Positions 9,368 through 18,315 of a DNA stretch of 64,000 nucleotides are shown here, in pieces; position 1 is the first letter of the stretch; each line of letters begins with the position of its first letter. Both the position numbers and the translations under genes were made by a program. Source of the DNA: Deltaproteobacteria bacterium (lineage in GTDB: Bacteria > SAR324 > XYD2-FULL-50-16). The notes under the pieces are model-generated. The model was not told the DNA's origin. It ran no database searches and worked only from the letters and a program-made list of their open reading frames with translations. The stretch spans positions 89,397 through 153,396 of the forward strand of contig JABHWU010000122.1 of NCBI GenBank assembly GCA_018657625.1. Direction: 5' to 3'.

Positions 9368-9668
9368 GATTTTCCTTTTCTTTTTTTATAGATATGAACG
9401 TCGTCTATGGTATTTTTTTAATTTAAATATCTAGTACACACTATAGCATTAGGTAGAGTTTGTAATCAATATATTTATTTAATCTGCTTAATATTTAGTA
9501 TTCAATAGTGATTTTCCGATGGTTTGATCAGTAATAAAATCTTGCATTCACTGAGCTACTAGTCTAGACTAATGCTAATTATTTAGATTTATCGTTTAAA
9601 TAAATATCTAGGTTGTCCTTGTTTTTACCGCATAATTATAACAAATCTTAACTCAAAACAGGTTTTAT
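9368..9668. other. Divergent promoter region between a receiver gene and glgP
   Basis: This 301-bp gap separates divergent genes. It contains a perfect 12-bp palindrome TAGTCTAGACTA at 9560-9571, which may be an operator, and a plausible glgP promoter at 9613-9642. No ORF or RNA gene was seen. Confidence 0.5.
9613..9642 (+). promoter_or_regulatory. Candidate sigma-70 promoter of glgP
   Basis: TTGTCC (9613-9618) and TATAAC (9637-9642) are separated by 18 bp, and the start codon of the phosphorylase follows 26 bp after the -10 element. The match to consensus is moderate and was made by eye. The palindrome at 9560-9571 lies about 40 bp upstream of the -35 element. Confidence 0.35.
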
Positions 9669-12125
9669 ATGCAAACCAATGATAAAGAAAAGGCAATAGT
9701 AACTGATCAGCTAAGAGCATTGTTTCTTGAGCACATGAAAAAAACTGTGGCGCATGATTTCGAAAATTCCAGTCGATTGGATAAATATCGCTCTTTAGCT
9801 CACACGGTAAGGGACAAAATTATTGAAAAATGGTTAAAATCACAAGAAATCTTTTATGATACAAATCCTAAACGTGTGTATTATTTTTCTTTAGAATTTT
9901 TAATGGGTCGAACCATGGTTAATGCTTTGATTAATTTAGATATTTCTAAAGAAATGAAAGTGGTTTTAGAAGAAATGGGGATCACATTAGAAGAATTAGA
10001 AGAAATGGAATGGGATGCTGGTCTTGGAAATGGCGGTTTGGGACGACTAGCAGCTTGTTTTTTGGACTCTATGGCGACGCTAGGATTACCTGCCTATGGT
10101 TTTGGTATTCGGTATGAATATGGGATGTTTAGACAGGCAATCGTCGATAAACAACAACAAGAATATCCAGATAACTGGCTCCGATATGAAAACCCTTGGG
10201 AATATCCAAGAGCTCAAGGGATTCAAATAATAAACTTCTATGGTAAAACGCATAGCTATACTGATCATCTTGGTAAGGTACATAACCAATGGGTCGATAC
10301 TGAACAGGTAATAGCAATGCCATATGATGTTCCTATACCCGGCTATAAGACTGAAAATACTATCTCGCTTAAATTATGGTCAGCAAAATCTTCCAGAGAT
10401 TTTAACCTGAAATCCTTTAATGCTGGTGATTATATTGGTGCTATCATTGACAAACACCAATCTGAAGTCATTTCCAAGGTTTTGTATCCGAATGATAACA
10501 GTTATGTTGGTAAAGAGTTAAGACTTAAACAGCAGTATTTTATGGTTGCAGCCTCGATACAGGATATATTGTATCGGCATAAAAGATGTGGCGATTCCAT
10601 TGATAATATTCATGAAAAAATAGTCATTCAATTAAATGATACCCATCCTTCCATTGCTATTCCGGAATTAATGCGGATTTTGATGGATATTCATGATTTT
10701 GATTGGGATAAGGCCTGGTATATTACAACGAATACCTTCGCATATACCAATCATACAGTACTACCTGAAGCGTTGGAAAAATGGCCATTATCATTAATCA
10801 ATGAGATATTACCCAGACATTTGGAAATTATATTTGAAATTAATCATCGTTTTCTTGATTTTGTCAGTTCCCGATTTCCAGGCGACTTTGATAGACGAAA
10901 AAGAATGTCTATTATTGAAGAGGGAGATGCCCAAAATATCCGCATGGCCTACCTCGCTATTATCGGTAGTTTTTCTGTTAACGGTGTAGCCGCATTGCAC
11001 TCTAATTTGTTAAAAACGGGAATTTTTAAGGATTTTTATGAGGTTTATCCTGAAAAATTCAATAATAAAACAAATGGCGTTACACCCCGGCGATGGTTGA
11101 AAAAAGCCAATGAACCTCTGTCAGATTTAATATCAGATAATATTGGCGATTCCTGGGTGAAAGACTTTGAAAATCTGAAAGAATTGGAACAATTTACTGA
11201 GAAATCAACATTTGTATCTGATTGGCAATCTGTTAAAAATCTAAATAAAAAAAGATTCGCGGGTATTATTGAGCGTGATTGCGGTGTTGAGATTAATAAT
11301 CTTTCAATGTTTGATGTTCAAGTCAAACGGATTCATGAATATAAACGACAATTACTTAATATATTGCATATAATTACGCTTTATAATCGTATTAAATCAG
11401 GGGAATACAATGATATTCCTCCCCGAACCGTTATTTTTGGAGGAAAAGCAGCTCCTGGATATGAACGGGCCAAAGAAATCATTCACTTGATTAATTCTAT
11501 TGCTCATTTGATCAATAATGACCCTTCGATTAATAATTTATTGAAAGTGGTATTTTTACCAAACTATGGGGTTTCACTGGCTGAAAAAATATTCCCTGGT
11601 TCCGATTTGTCCGAACAGATTTCTACAGCTGGAATGGAGGCTTCGGGAACTGGAAATATGAAATTTGCTATTAACGGAGCCTTAACCATTGGAACTTTGG
11701 ATGGAGCAAATGTCGAAATGCAGGAAGAAGTCGGTGAGGAGAATATATTTATATTTGGCTACACAGATACCGAACTCATTGATTTGAGAAATAATGGTTA
11801 TTTCCCACATGATATTTACCAGAATGATCTGGAATTAAAAAGAGTTCTTGATCAAATATTTGAGGGTTATTTTTCACCGGACTCGAAATCGATGTTTCAT
11901 GGTATATTCAACAACCTGGTTCACGAAGGCGATTTCTATTTTCATTTAGCAGATTATCGTAGTTACATTGAATGCCAGGAAAAAGTGTCGAACCTGTATC
12001 AGGATCCATTAAACTGGGCAAAAAAATCAATTTTAAATGTGGCTCGAATGAGTAAATTTTCTTCAGATCGGACCATAAAACAATATGCTGAAGAGATTTG
12101 GAATGTAAAACCTTGTATTGATTAA
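9669..12125 (+). CDS. glgP: Glycogen/maltodextrin phosphorylase
   Basis: An 818-aa GT35 phosphorylase that releases glucose-1-phosphate from the non-reducing ends of alpha-1,4-glucans using pyridoxal phosphate. The PLP-binding lysine is Lys665 in 'EASGTGNMKFAINGALTIG'. Other family blocks are 'YYFSLEFLMGR', 'DAGLGNGGLGRLAACFLDS', 'NDTHPSIAIPELMRIL', 'NGVTPRRWL' and 'VKRIHEYKRQ'. The length is standard, with no sign of the frameshift or the N-terminal extension seen in animal enzymes. It stands alone here with a strong terminator behind it. No glgA/B/C gene is adjacent, though a divergent GH77-like gene lies at 41.8-43.8 kb. Confidence 0.96.
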   Translation: MQTNDKEKAIVTDQLRALFLEHMKKTVAHDFENSSRLDKYRSLAHTVRDKIIEKWLKSQEIFYDTNPKRVYYFSLEFLMGRTMVNALINLDISKEMKVVLEEMGITLEELEEMEWDAGLGNGGLGRLAACFLDSMATLGLPAYGFGIRYEYGMFRQAIVDKQQQEYPDNWLRYENPWEYPRAQGIQIINFYGKTHSYTDHLGKVHNQWVDTEQVIAMPYDVPIPGYKTENTISLKLWSAKSSRDFNLKSFNAGDYIGAIIDKHQSEVISKVLYPNDNSYVGKELRLKQQYFMVAASIQDILYRHKRCGDSIDNIHEKIVIQLNDTHPSIAIPELMRILMDIHDFDWDKAWYITTNTFAYTNHTVLPEALEKWPLSLINEILPRHLEIIFEINHRFLDFVSSRFPGDFDRRKRMSIIEEGDAQNIRMAYLAIIGSFSVNGVAALHSNLLKTGIFKDFYEVYPEKFNNKTNGVTPRRWLKKANEPLSDLISDNIGDSWVKDFENLKELEQFTEKSTFVSDWQSVKNLNKKRFAGIIERDCGVEINNLSMFDVQVKRIHEYKRQLLNILHIITLYNRIKSGEYNDIPPRTVIFGGKAAPGYERAKEIIHLINSIAHLINNDPSINNLLKVVFLPNYGVSLAEKIFPGSDLSEQISTAGMEASGTGNMKFAINGALTIGTLDGANVEMQEEVGEENIFIFGYTDTELIDLRNNGYFPHDIYQNDLELKRVLDQIFEGYFSPDSKSMFHGIFNNLVHEGDFYFHLADYRSYIECQEKVSNLYQDPLNWAKKSILNVARMSKFSSDRTIKQYAEEIWNVKPCID

Positions 12126-12136
12126 TTCATCCTAAG

Positions 12137-12172
12137 ACACCTGAAGCAATATTAATAGCCTTCAGGTGTTTT
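12137..12172 (+). terminator. Rho-independent terminator of glgP
   Basis: A perfect 10-bp stem ACACCTGAAG (12137-12146) / CTTCAGGTGT (12160-12169) with a 13-nt loop is followed by a short T run. It starts 11 bp after the glgP stop codon. Confidence 0.8.
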
Positions 12173-12321
12173 GAAAAGTTCAGACAACACTCGCTTTATT
12201 TTATCCCGCACCTAATCCCCAAAAACCTTGCTTTCCTGTCATTGAATTTGTAATTTAGTTAAAAACACACTGTGGTATTTTCAGAAACAATATTTTTGAT
12301 ATCATTAAACTATTATTTATA

Positions 12322-12816
12322 ATGACCGAACCGGAAGAGTATCAAAGCAGAACCCAAAAAAAGAAAGAAGTGACCGCACTGCAAAAACTTGGCAAAACAT
12401 TAGTCACTTTACCAAAAAGTCAAATTTTAAAAATGGAACTTCCCAAGTTGTTAGAAGAGGCATTATTGGACGCAAAATTGATTACTAAGAATGAAGCAAA
12501 ACGTCGTCAATTTCAATATATTGGAAAACTAATGAGGGATGTCGATAAAAAAGCAATAGAAGAATTCCTATCTTATCGTAATCATGGGCAGGTTAAAGAA
12601 CAGATAAAAAACAGTCAAATGGAAAACTGGGTGGAAAACCTAAAACCGGGTGATAGTCAAGCTATTGAAGATATTCTTGTTCAAAATCCTCAACTGGATC
12701 GTCAACAATTCAGACAATTCATTCGAAATTACTTTAAGGCCCATGAAAAAAATAAACCAAAAGCAAAAAAAAATTTAATTACTTTTTTAAAAAAAATGAA
12801 TTATGAGGTAGGTTGA
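12322..12816 (+). CDS. darP: Ribosome-associated protein DarP/YjgA (DUF615)
   Basis: A 164-aa basic helical protein of the DUF615 family. E. coli YjgA (DarP) associates with the pre-50S particle and aids late assembly of the large subunit. Recognisable blocks are the N-terminal 'TALQKLGKTLVTLPKSQILK', the central 'AKRRQFQYIGKLMRDVD' (E. coli 'GRRRQLQLIGKMLRQRD'), and the C-terminal 'DRQQFRQFIRNYFKAHEKNK'. The length is close to the family's usual 170-185. Its stop codon directly abuts the ATG of the next gene (TGAATG), so the two are probably translationally linked. Confidence 0.85.
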   Translation: MTEPEEYQSRTQKKKEVTALQKLGKTLVTLPKSQILKMELPKLLEEALLDAKLITKNEAKRRQFQYIGKLMRDVDKKAIEEFLSYRNHGQVKEQIKNSQMENWVENLKPGDSQAIEDILVQNPQLDRQQFRQFIRNYFKAHEKNKPKAKKNLITFLKKMNYEVG

Positions 12817-13845
12817 ATGAAATACTATTTTTCAAAAATACTAAGTGTGGTTTTAATTACCGGTGTAACTTTTTTTGCAAGTATAGATCTTTATGCAGAA
12901 ACAAACTGGTCCTGTTTTGGATCTGGTATCGGAGAAATTTTTGTTCCCGGACTAGGATATGCTTTAAACGCTCAAGTTGATAAAGCAATTCTTATTGGTG
13001 GTAGTCGATGGTATCTCAATGGGAAGACCTATCAAGCTACGGAAGAGGATGATTATGAGGATGATCCGGATAAGATTTATGAGTCTGAAAGTGCAGAAGA
13101 TACAGAAAGTGGCAAGGATGAAACACAGATTTATTTGAATCGTTCCACCTGGGAAGCAAATTATTATGGGTCTCTTGATTTTAATTTGTTATTAATCACT
13201 TGGGGAGATCTTTATCAAAATAATTGCGAACCAAACACCGAAACCTATTCTTACATGTTATCTCCATTCCGAATTGATCATTTTTACGACAATTGGATGT
13301 TCTGGCTGCCGGTTTTGATTGCTGCCAGCAACTATCAAACCTTTTCTGACAATAATAAAATAGATTATTATCTGGAAAAAGGGTTAAGCAAAGAAGATTT
13401 GAAAAGGGATTCTTTTGGCCAATATTATATGGTTGGTGTCGGAGAAGAAATGTTTTTCAGAGGAACTGTCCAACACTATTTTTTTGAAACCTTTAAACAG
13501 GATTTTAATTATTCGGCGGAAGCCAGTCGGCATCTTTCCATTGTCAGTGCATCGCTGGTTTTTGCAGCTGCGCACTCTGGTGCTGGATTCACTGCCAATC
13601 CTGCCCAGGCATTTATATTTGGGGTGTATGAAGGATATGTTTACCATCCCTCCCTTGAGGAGTTTGATTTAATGACTGCAATAGCTGTTCATGCCTGGTG
13701 GGATCTTTTAATTGCTTATGCGATACTTAATAACGCTGAGTACCATGAAGATCAGGAGGATGTCTATGACGAGAATAATCGAACGAATGCTTCTCTGAAC
13801 AGTCAGACTGTATACCCGCTTCTGACAGTAGCATTTATGTTTTAG
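12817..13845 (+). CDS. CPBP-family intramembrane metalloprotease-like protein with signal peptide
   Basis: A 342-aa protein. It begins with a signal peptide or first membrane segment (residues 1-26, 'ILSVVLITGVTFFASIDLYA'). An acidic stretch around residues 71-105 precedes the CPBP (CAAX protease/Abi) core: 'GEEMFFRG' near 210-217 supplies the Glu-Glu/Arg motif, 'FAAAHSG' near 249-255 the first His, and 'HAWWDLL' near 292-298 the second. CPBP proteins are membrane metalloproteases, some of which act in prenyl-protein processing or bacteriocin immunity. Here the substrate is unknown. The long, acidic, apparently exported segment before the core is unusual. It starts immediately after darP and overlaps the convergent nth by 11 bp. 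Confidence 0.72.
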   Translation: MKYYFSKILSVVLITGVTFFASIDLYAETNWSCFGSGIGEIFVPGLGYALNAQVDKAILIGGSRWYLNGKTYQATEEDDYEDDPDKIYESESAEDTESGKDETQIYLNRSTWEANYYGSLDFNLLLITWGDLYQNNCEPNTETYSYMLSPFRIDHFYDNWMFWLPVLIAASNYQTFSDNNKIDYYLEKGLSKEDLKRDSFGQYYMVGVGEEMFFRGTVQHYFFETFKQDFNYSAEASRHLSIVSASLVFAAAHSGAGFTANPAQAFIFGVYEGYVYHPSLEEFDLMTAIAVHAWWDLLIAYAILNNAEYHEDQEDVYDENNRTNASLNSQTVYPLLTVAFMF

Positions 13846-14476
13846 ACTTAAATTGGCAGTACTGATTGATTACACATGTTTCACATAATGGTTTCTTGGC
13901 TTTACAAGTATAACGGCCATGAAGAATCAATAAATGATGCGCTTTGATTTTGGCCCAGTCCGGGACAATCTTTAATAGTTTTGCTTCAGTTTGGTCCGGC
14001 GTTTTGGTTCTTACCAGACCAATTCGATTTGAGACTCTAAATACATGGGTATCGACCGGGATTGTTTCTTTTTTAAATGCGATATTTAAAACCACGCCAG
14101 CTGTTTTGCTTCCAACCCCGGGTAGTGATTCTAAATCTTTTCGATCATTAGGGACCATAGAATTGAATTCTTCTATCAGTCTTAAACAACACTTGATGAT
14201 ATTTTTCGCCTTATTATTATACAAACCAATCGATTTAATTTGGGATTTTAGTTTTTCTTCTCCCAGTTTTAACATGGATTCAGGGGTAATCACTTTTTTG
14301 AAAAGGGATTTGGTGGCTTTATTAACGGCTATATCTGTTGTTTGTGCACTGAGGATAACGGCGATCAATAATTGGAAATGATTCACATAATCCAACTCTG
14401 ATTTTGGATTCTGAATGGTATCGTTCAAAAGTTTAAAAATTTGCTCAACAGAACTTTTTTTCATCGCCATAACCAA
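13835..14476 (-). CDS. nth: Endonuclease III
   Basis: A 213-aa bifunctional DNA glycosylase/AP lyase that removes oxidised pyrimidines. The helix-hairpin-helix with catalytic Lys is 'LPGVGSKTAGVVLNIAF' and the catalytic Asp is in 'PVDTHVFRVSNRIGLV'. The C-terminal 4Fe-4S cluster loop is complete, C-x6-C-x2-C-x5-C in 'CKAKKPLCETCVINQYC'. The length is standard. It follows lysC by 32 bp on the same strand and is probably co-transcribed with it. Its 3' end overlaps the convergent CPBP gene. Confidence 0.95.
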   Translation of the reverse strand: MVMAMKKSSVEQIFKLLNDTIQNPKSELDYVNHFQLLIAVILSAQTTDIAVNKATKSLFKKVITPESMLKLGEEKLKSQIKSIGLYNNKAKNIIKCCLRLIEEFNSMVPNDRKDLESLPGVGSKTAGVVLNIAFKKETIPVDTHVFRVSNRIGLVRTKTPDQTEAKLLKIVPDWAKIKAHHLLILHGRYTCKAKKPLCETCVINQYCQFKSKT

Positions 14477-14508
14477 TTATTGTTCGGGGAAAATTGTAGT
14501 GGACTGTT

Positions 14509-15885
14509 TTAATCAACCAACATTTCATGAACGGCTCTTAAAGCTTTATCACTCTGCTGATCGTTTATTACACAGGAAATATTTATTTCTGAAGATCCTT
14601 GAGAGATTGCTTCGATATTTATGCCATGTTCAGATAATCTGGTAAACATTTCACTGGCAATCCCCACAAAATGCCGCATACCCAATCCAATTAAACTGAT
14701 AATCGCCATATCTTTACGAACTTCAACATTCCCTAGCTTTTCCAGTTCAGGGAGAGCATCCAGGATGTTTTCATCGCTGTCCAGGGTTAATGAAATATTT
14801 ACTTCCGAAGTCGCAACCAGATCAATGATAACTTCATGTTTAGCAAATATTTCAAATACTTTATGCATAAAACCATACGCCATAAGCATTCTGTTGGACT
14901 GGATATTTATTAAGGTGACACCACGCTTGACGGTTGCGGCTGTGGCTCCTTTTTGATAATTGGTTTTGCCACTTGGATCAATGATTGTTCCCGGGAGATC
15001 CGGGTTAAAGGTGTTTTTTATCCTCATGGGGATATTAGCGTTGGCAACCTGTTCCATGGTGAATGGATGGATAACTTCTGAACCATAATAAGTTAATTCT
15101 AAGGCTTCTTCTGGTGATATACTGGCTAACACTCTGGCGGCTTCTACTTTTTTGGGATCTGAAGTAAAAATACCATCAACCTCTTTCCATATTTGAAGCT
15201 CAGTGGCCAGGGTTGCTGTTGCTACCAGTGCCGCGGTAAAATCAGTATAGCCCCGACCGATACTTTTTAAAATCCCACCGGGAACAAAGCCAAAAAATCC
15301 GGTAATAATAGGTACTTTGGCACCGGCTTTCAGCAATAGTGCTCTCAGTTTTTTTTGAATATAATAGCAAAAATTCTGATCGACCTCTTTAAAAGGCTGA
15401 TCGATGATGTCCTCCAAATTATAATAAATGGCATCAATTCCCCTGCTATTTAAAACATCTGTAAATATTCTGGCAGATAATTTTTCACCCATGCTAACAA
15501 TTACATCCATTGATCTTGGAGAAATTTCGCCAATGACATGGATGGCATCTAAAAATGATTTTAATTTTTTAAACTCTATTTTTAATTCATCCACTAAAGT
15601 TTCTTTAATTGCCGGATCAATCACTGTTTTCTCAACCGTTTCTAAATGATTATTTTCCAGTAAATCAATAATTTTATAATAACTCCCTCCAAGAATTGCT
15701 TCATTAGCAGCTTTCATTAAGTTGCTGGTGGTTCCTTCTATTTTAACACCACCACTCATCGCAGATAAAACAACTGCTACTTTTTTTTCTTCAGCTAATG
15801 TTTTCTGAACAATTTTAGCGACATTAATCATGCGCTCAGGTCTACCGATACTAGTACCACCAAATTTTTGAACGATTGTTTCCAT
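14509..15885 (-). CDS. lysC: Aspartate kinase
   Basis: A 458-aa monofunctional aspartokinase catalysing the first step of the lysine, threonine and methionine pathway. The kinase domain starts 'VQKFGGTSIGRPERMINVA' and contains 'GRGYTDFTAALVA' and 'EVDGIFTSDPKKV'. Two ACT regulatory domains follow from about residue 315 ('GVTLINIQSNRMLM' and 'ALIS/IISLIGLGMRHFVGIA'), ending in 'INISCVI..ALRAVHEML'. The length and the direct N-terminal kinase match the single-polypeptide enzyme rather than the alpha/beta overlapping form. Feedback inhibition by lysine and/or threonine is expected, but the effector cannot be fixed from sequence. Confidence 0.93.
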   Translation of the reverse strand: METIVQKFGGTSIGRPERMINVAKIVQKTLAEEKKVAVVLSAMSGGVKIEGTTSNLMKAANEAILGGSYYKIIDLLENNHLETVEKTVIDPAIKETLVDELKIEFKKLKSFLDAIHVIGEISPRSMDVIVSMGEKLSARIFTDVLNSRGIDAIYYNLEDIIDQPFKEVDQNFCYYIQKKLRALLLKAGAKVPIITGFFGFVPGGILKSIGRGYTDFTAALVATATLATELQIWKEVDGIFTSDPKKVEAARVLASISPEEALELTYYGSEVIHPFTMEQVANANIPMRIKNTFNPDLPGTIIDPSGKTNYQKGATAATVKRGVTLINIQSNRMLMAYGFMHKVFEIFAKHEVIIDLVATSEVNISLTLDSDENILDALPELEKLGNVEVRKDMAIISLIGLGMRHFVGIASEMFTRLSEHGINIEAISQGSSEINISCVINDQQSDKALRAVHEMLVD

Positions 15886-16149
15886 TTTAAAAATTTAATT
15901 ATTTTGGTTTTAAAACAATGAAGGTGTAAAAACTTTCAATATACTGAATTAACAGGTATATATTCATCTTTTCTTGCAAATCCAGAATTCGTTAGATGAT
16001 CATGATTTTTTAAATTAGGCAATATCAATATTAATTTCAGTTAAATATAAATCTTAGAAATCTTTTGTCTTTCATGCCTTTAAATGGTAATTATTGCAAG
16101 ACACATGTAAATGAATTGACACTACCTAAATACTAATATCTTATTTTTT

Positions 16150-16881
16150 ATGAAGAATCAGAAAAGCACTGCCGCGATCATAGTTATTGGTGATGAAATA
16201 TTATCCGGAAGGGTTAAAGATGAAAATTCACCATTTTTAATAAAACAGCTGACAAAGCAAGGTGTGAATGTTCAAACCTGTATTACCATTCCAGATAACA
16301 TAACAGCTATTGCAAATACTATTTACGACTGTCATAAAAAATATAAATGGGTGTTTACCGCTGGTGGTATTGGCCCAACCCATGATGATATTACCATGGA
16401 AGGAATAGCAAAAGCCTTTAATGCTAATCTGATTCAAAATGAAGAACTGGTTCAATTGATTAAAGAGTTATATGGAAAAAAATTCCGTGAAGAACACCTA
16501 AAAATGGCCATTGTTCCTAAAGGTATCAAATTACTTTATTCTAAAAAGAATCGATTTCCCGTATTAACATTTGAAAATATAATAATAATGCCGGGAGTAC
16601 CAGAGTTTTTGAAAGCGATTTACATATCTATCAAAAGTCTTTATCAAGGTGAAAAAATCCATAGCAAAATGATAAAAATTACTCTGGAAGAAGCTGAAAT
16701 TGCGACCTTGTTAAAAGATACCATCCAGAAATTTCCAGGTTTGAAAATCGGTTCATATCCCTTATTTAGAAAAAGTGCCTTTTCGGTCAAATTAATTTTG
16801 CAACACAAAAATAAAGAAATTTTAACGTCTGGAGAGATGTATTTAAACGAAAAACTGGAAGATTATATAAATGAAGAGTAG
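16150..16881 (+). CDS. CinA N-terminal (molybdopterin-binding-like) domain protein
   Basis: A 243-aa protein with the MoaB/MogA-like fold of the COG1058 part of CinA. It starts 'AAIIVIGDEILSGRVKDEN' and contains 'FTAGGIGPTHDDITMEGIAKAF' and 'IIMPGVPEFLKAIY'. CinA proteins act in NAD-derived nucleotide cleavage (ADP-ribose or nicotinamide nucleotide recycling) and have been linked to competence. The C-terminal amidase domain of full-length CinA is absent, and the protein ends naturally at 243 aa, as in YfaY-type homologues. The gene is isolated, with a hairpin overlapping its stop codon. Confidence 0.85.
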   Translation: MKNQKSTAAIIVIGDEILSGRVKDENSPFLIKQLTKQGVNVQTCITIPDNITAIANTIYDCHKKYKWVFTAGGIGPTHDDITMEGIAKAFNANLIQNEELVQLIKELYGKKFREEHLKMAIVPKGIKLLYSKKNRFPVLTFENIIIMPGVPEFLKAIYISIKSLYQGEKIHSKMIKITLEEAEIATLLKDTIQKFPGLKIGSYPLFRKSAFSVKLILQHKNKEILTSGEMYLNEKLEDYINEE

Positions 16882-16909
16882 TATGCTTGGGTATTTCATC
16901 AAGCATACT
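16880..16909. terminator. Stem-loop between convergent genes
   Basis: A perfect 10-bp stem AGTATGCTTG (16880-16889) / CAAGCATACT (16900-16909) with a 10-nt loop begins inside the stop codon of the CinA-domain gene. It lacks a T tract on either strand, so it may be a 3'-end stabiliser or a factor-dependent terminator rather than a classical intrinsic one. Confidence 0.5.
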
Positions 16910-16956
16910 GAGGATATTCTGTCTTGAGCATAATAAAGTAATGTTTAGAAAGAGAT

Positions 16957-17199
16957 TTAAGCATTATGATACATGAATTCAAGTTGATTCTGTAATACTT
17001 CAATAGGCATGGCATTGCTTTTTAAACCTTTCATTTCTTCCATTTCCTGCAAGCTTTCCCGCATGATATTAATTGCGATAATCTCTTCTAAATCACTGGT
17101 TGACGCCTCCAATAAATCTAATGCCCGATCAACAGCGACTTCATTTTTTATCATGGCTTCTAACTGACTGGATATCCTTTTTAATGTTTTATCTATCAT
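16957..17199 (-). CDS. Small helical protein of unknown function
   Basis: An 80-aa acidic protein that I do not recognise. It is predicted to be entirely alpha-helical ('RALDLLEASTSDLEEIIAIN', 'MRESLQEMEEMKG'), without cysteines or membrane segments. An A/G-rich ribosome binding site ('AGAGGTC') sits just before the ATG, which supports translation. It lies between convergent/codirectional housekeeping genes without an obvious operon partner. Confidence 0.6.
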   Translation of the reverse strand: MIDKTLKRISSQLEAMIKNEVAVDRALDLLEASTSDLEEIIAINIMRESLQEMEEMKGLKSNAMPIEVLQNQLEFMYHNA

Positions 17200-17363
17200 A
17201 TGACCTCTATGGTATTGGTTTACGGAAAGGTTTTATAAGATAAATTCAAAAGATATGCCAAATTTAGGACAAACCGGTAGATTTAAAAAAGCTGTGCTTT
17301 TTAAATAAAACTGTGGGTCATGAAAAGTTGGATGATTAATCAAATATTTGATCGTATGATCTA

Positions 17364-18278
17364 TTAAAGATTAATTAAGTCCGGGGCAAGAAAAAATACC
17401 CCACCGGAAATGATACTCTCTTTTATTCTTGATATTGAATCCAGCAAATCTAACTTCCCTAAAAGTGTGTCCTTTTCATCCGGTGCATAGAAAATTTCAT
17501 ATTCAGTTTCCACCTTTACACTTTTAGATAATTGTTGGATGGTCTGTCTAAATGTGCCAATCTGATCAATCAGTTTAGTTTGAATGGCCTGATTTCCAGT
17601 AAATATACGTCCATCAGCCAGTGTTTTTACAAGCTCCAAATCTATTGGTCGATTTTTAGCAACTGCTTCAATAAATTGTTGATGGGTATCTGTTATCAGG
17701 CTCTTGAGTAGTTTTTTTTCAGTCAATGTCATTTTTCGAAAAGACGAGCCAATATCTTTAATTTCTCCGGATTTTATGATTTCCGGGTAAATACCTATTT
17801 TATCCATTAACTTTTGAATATTATAGGTTTGTAATATCACTCCAATACTACCGGTAATTGAACCTGAATTTGCATAGATTTTATTAGCTGCTATTGCAAT
17901 ATAATATCCACCCGATGCAGCAACTGAAGCTAAAGAAGCATAAACTGGTATTTTCTGACGAATACGTAATATCTCTTCATAAATTTCCTGAGAAGGTGCA
18001 ACGGCTCCCCCAGGACTATTAATATGAATAACGATGCCTCTAATATCCGGATGGTTTTCCAGAATTCTGATTTTCTTGATAAAGGTTTCCGATTCTAATA
18101 TAATTCCTTCCACGGGTACAATGCCGATTAATGGAGTACCGGTCTTCGAGTTAATCGCATAATAAATAAATAAGAGAATGGAGATCAAAATAAGTGGTGA
18201 TAGTACAGGGTGTCTTTTGATTAATGATTTTCTGGGAGAAGATGATCTGGAAATTTCAGAGTTAAATGTAAACGGCAT
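17364..18278 (-). CDS. sppA: Signal peptide peptidase SppA (short form)
   Basis: A 304-aa membrane serine protease of the SppA/S49 family, which degrades signal peptides left in the membrane. A membrane anchor at about residues 26-43 ('LILISILLFIYYAI') is followed by a ClpP-like fold with 'GIVIHINSPGGAVAPSQEI', 'VYASLASVAASGGYYIAIAA' (general-base Lys and Ser regions) and 'ANSGSITGSIGVI'. It is the single-domain form of about 300 aa, as in Bacillus and many other bacteria, not the duplicated E. coli 67K form. The antiporter gene ends 37 bp upstream on the same strand, so the two are probably one transcript. Confidence 0.92.
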   Translation of the reverse strand: MPFTFNSEISRSSSPRKSLIKRHPVLSPLILISILLFIYYAINSKTGTPLIGIVPVEGIILESETFIKKIRILENHPDIRGIVIHINSPGGAVAPSQEIYEEILRIRQKIPVYASLASVAASGGYYIAIAANKIYANSGSITGSIGVILQTYNIQKLMDKIGIYPEIIKSGEIKDIGSSFRKMTLTEKKLLKSLITDTHQQFIEAVAKNRPIDLELVKTLADGRIFTGNQAIQTKLIDQIGTFRQTIQQLSKSVKVETEYEIFYAPDEKDTLLGKLDLLDSISRIKESIISGGVFFLAPDLINL

Positions 18279-18315
18279 TTGTAGTCAGTTTAAAATATAA
18301 TAAAAAAAAGAAGGA

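Noticed and set aside
16880..16909. Classical intrinsic terminator for the CinA-domain gene
   Set aside because: The stem is perfect but there is no T tract on either strand, so it is listed as a stem-loop with reduced confidence.
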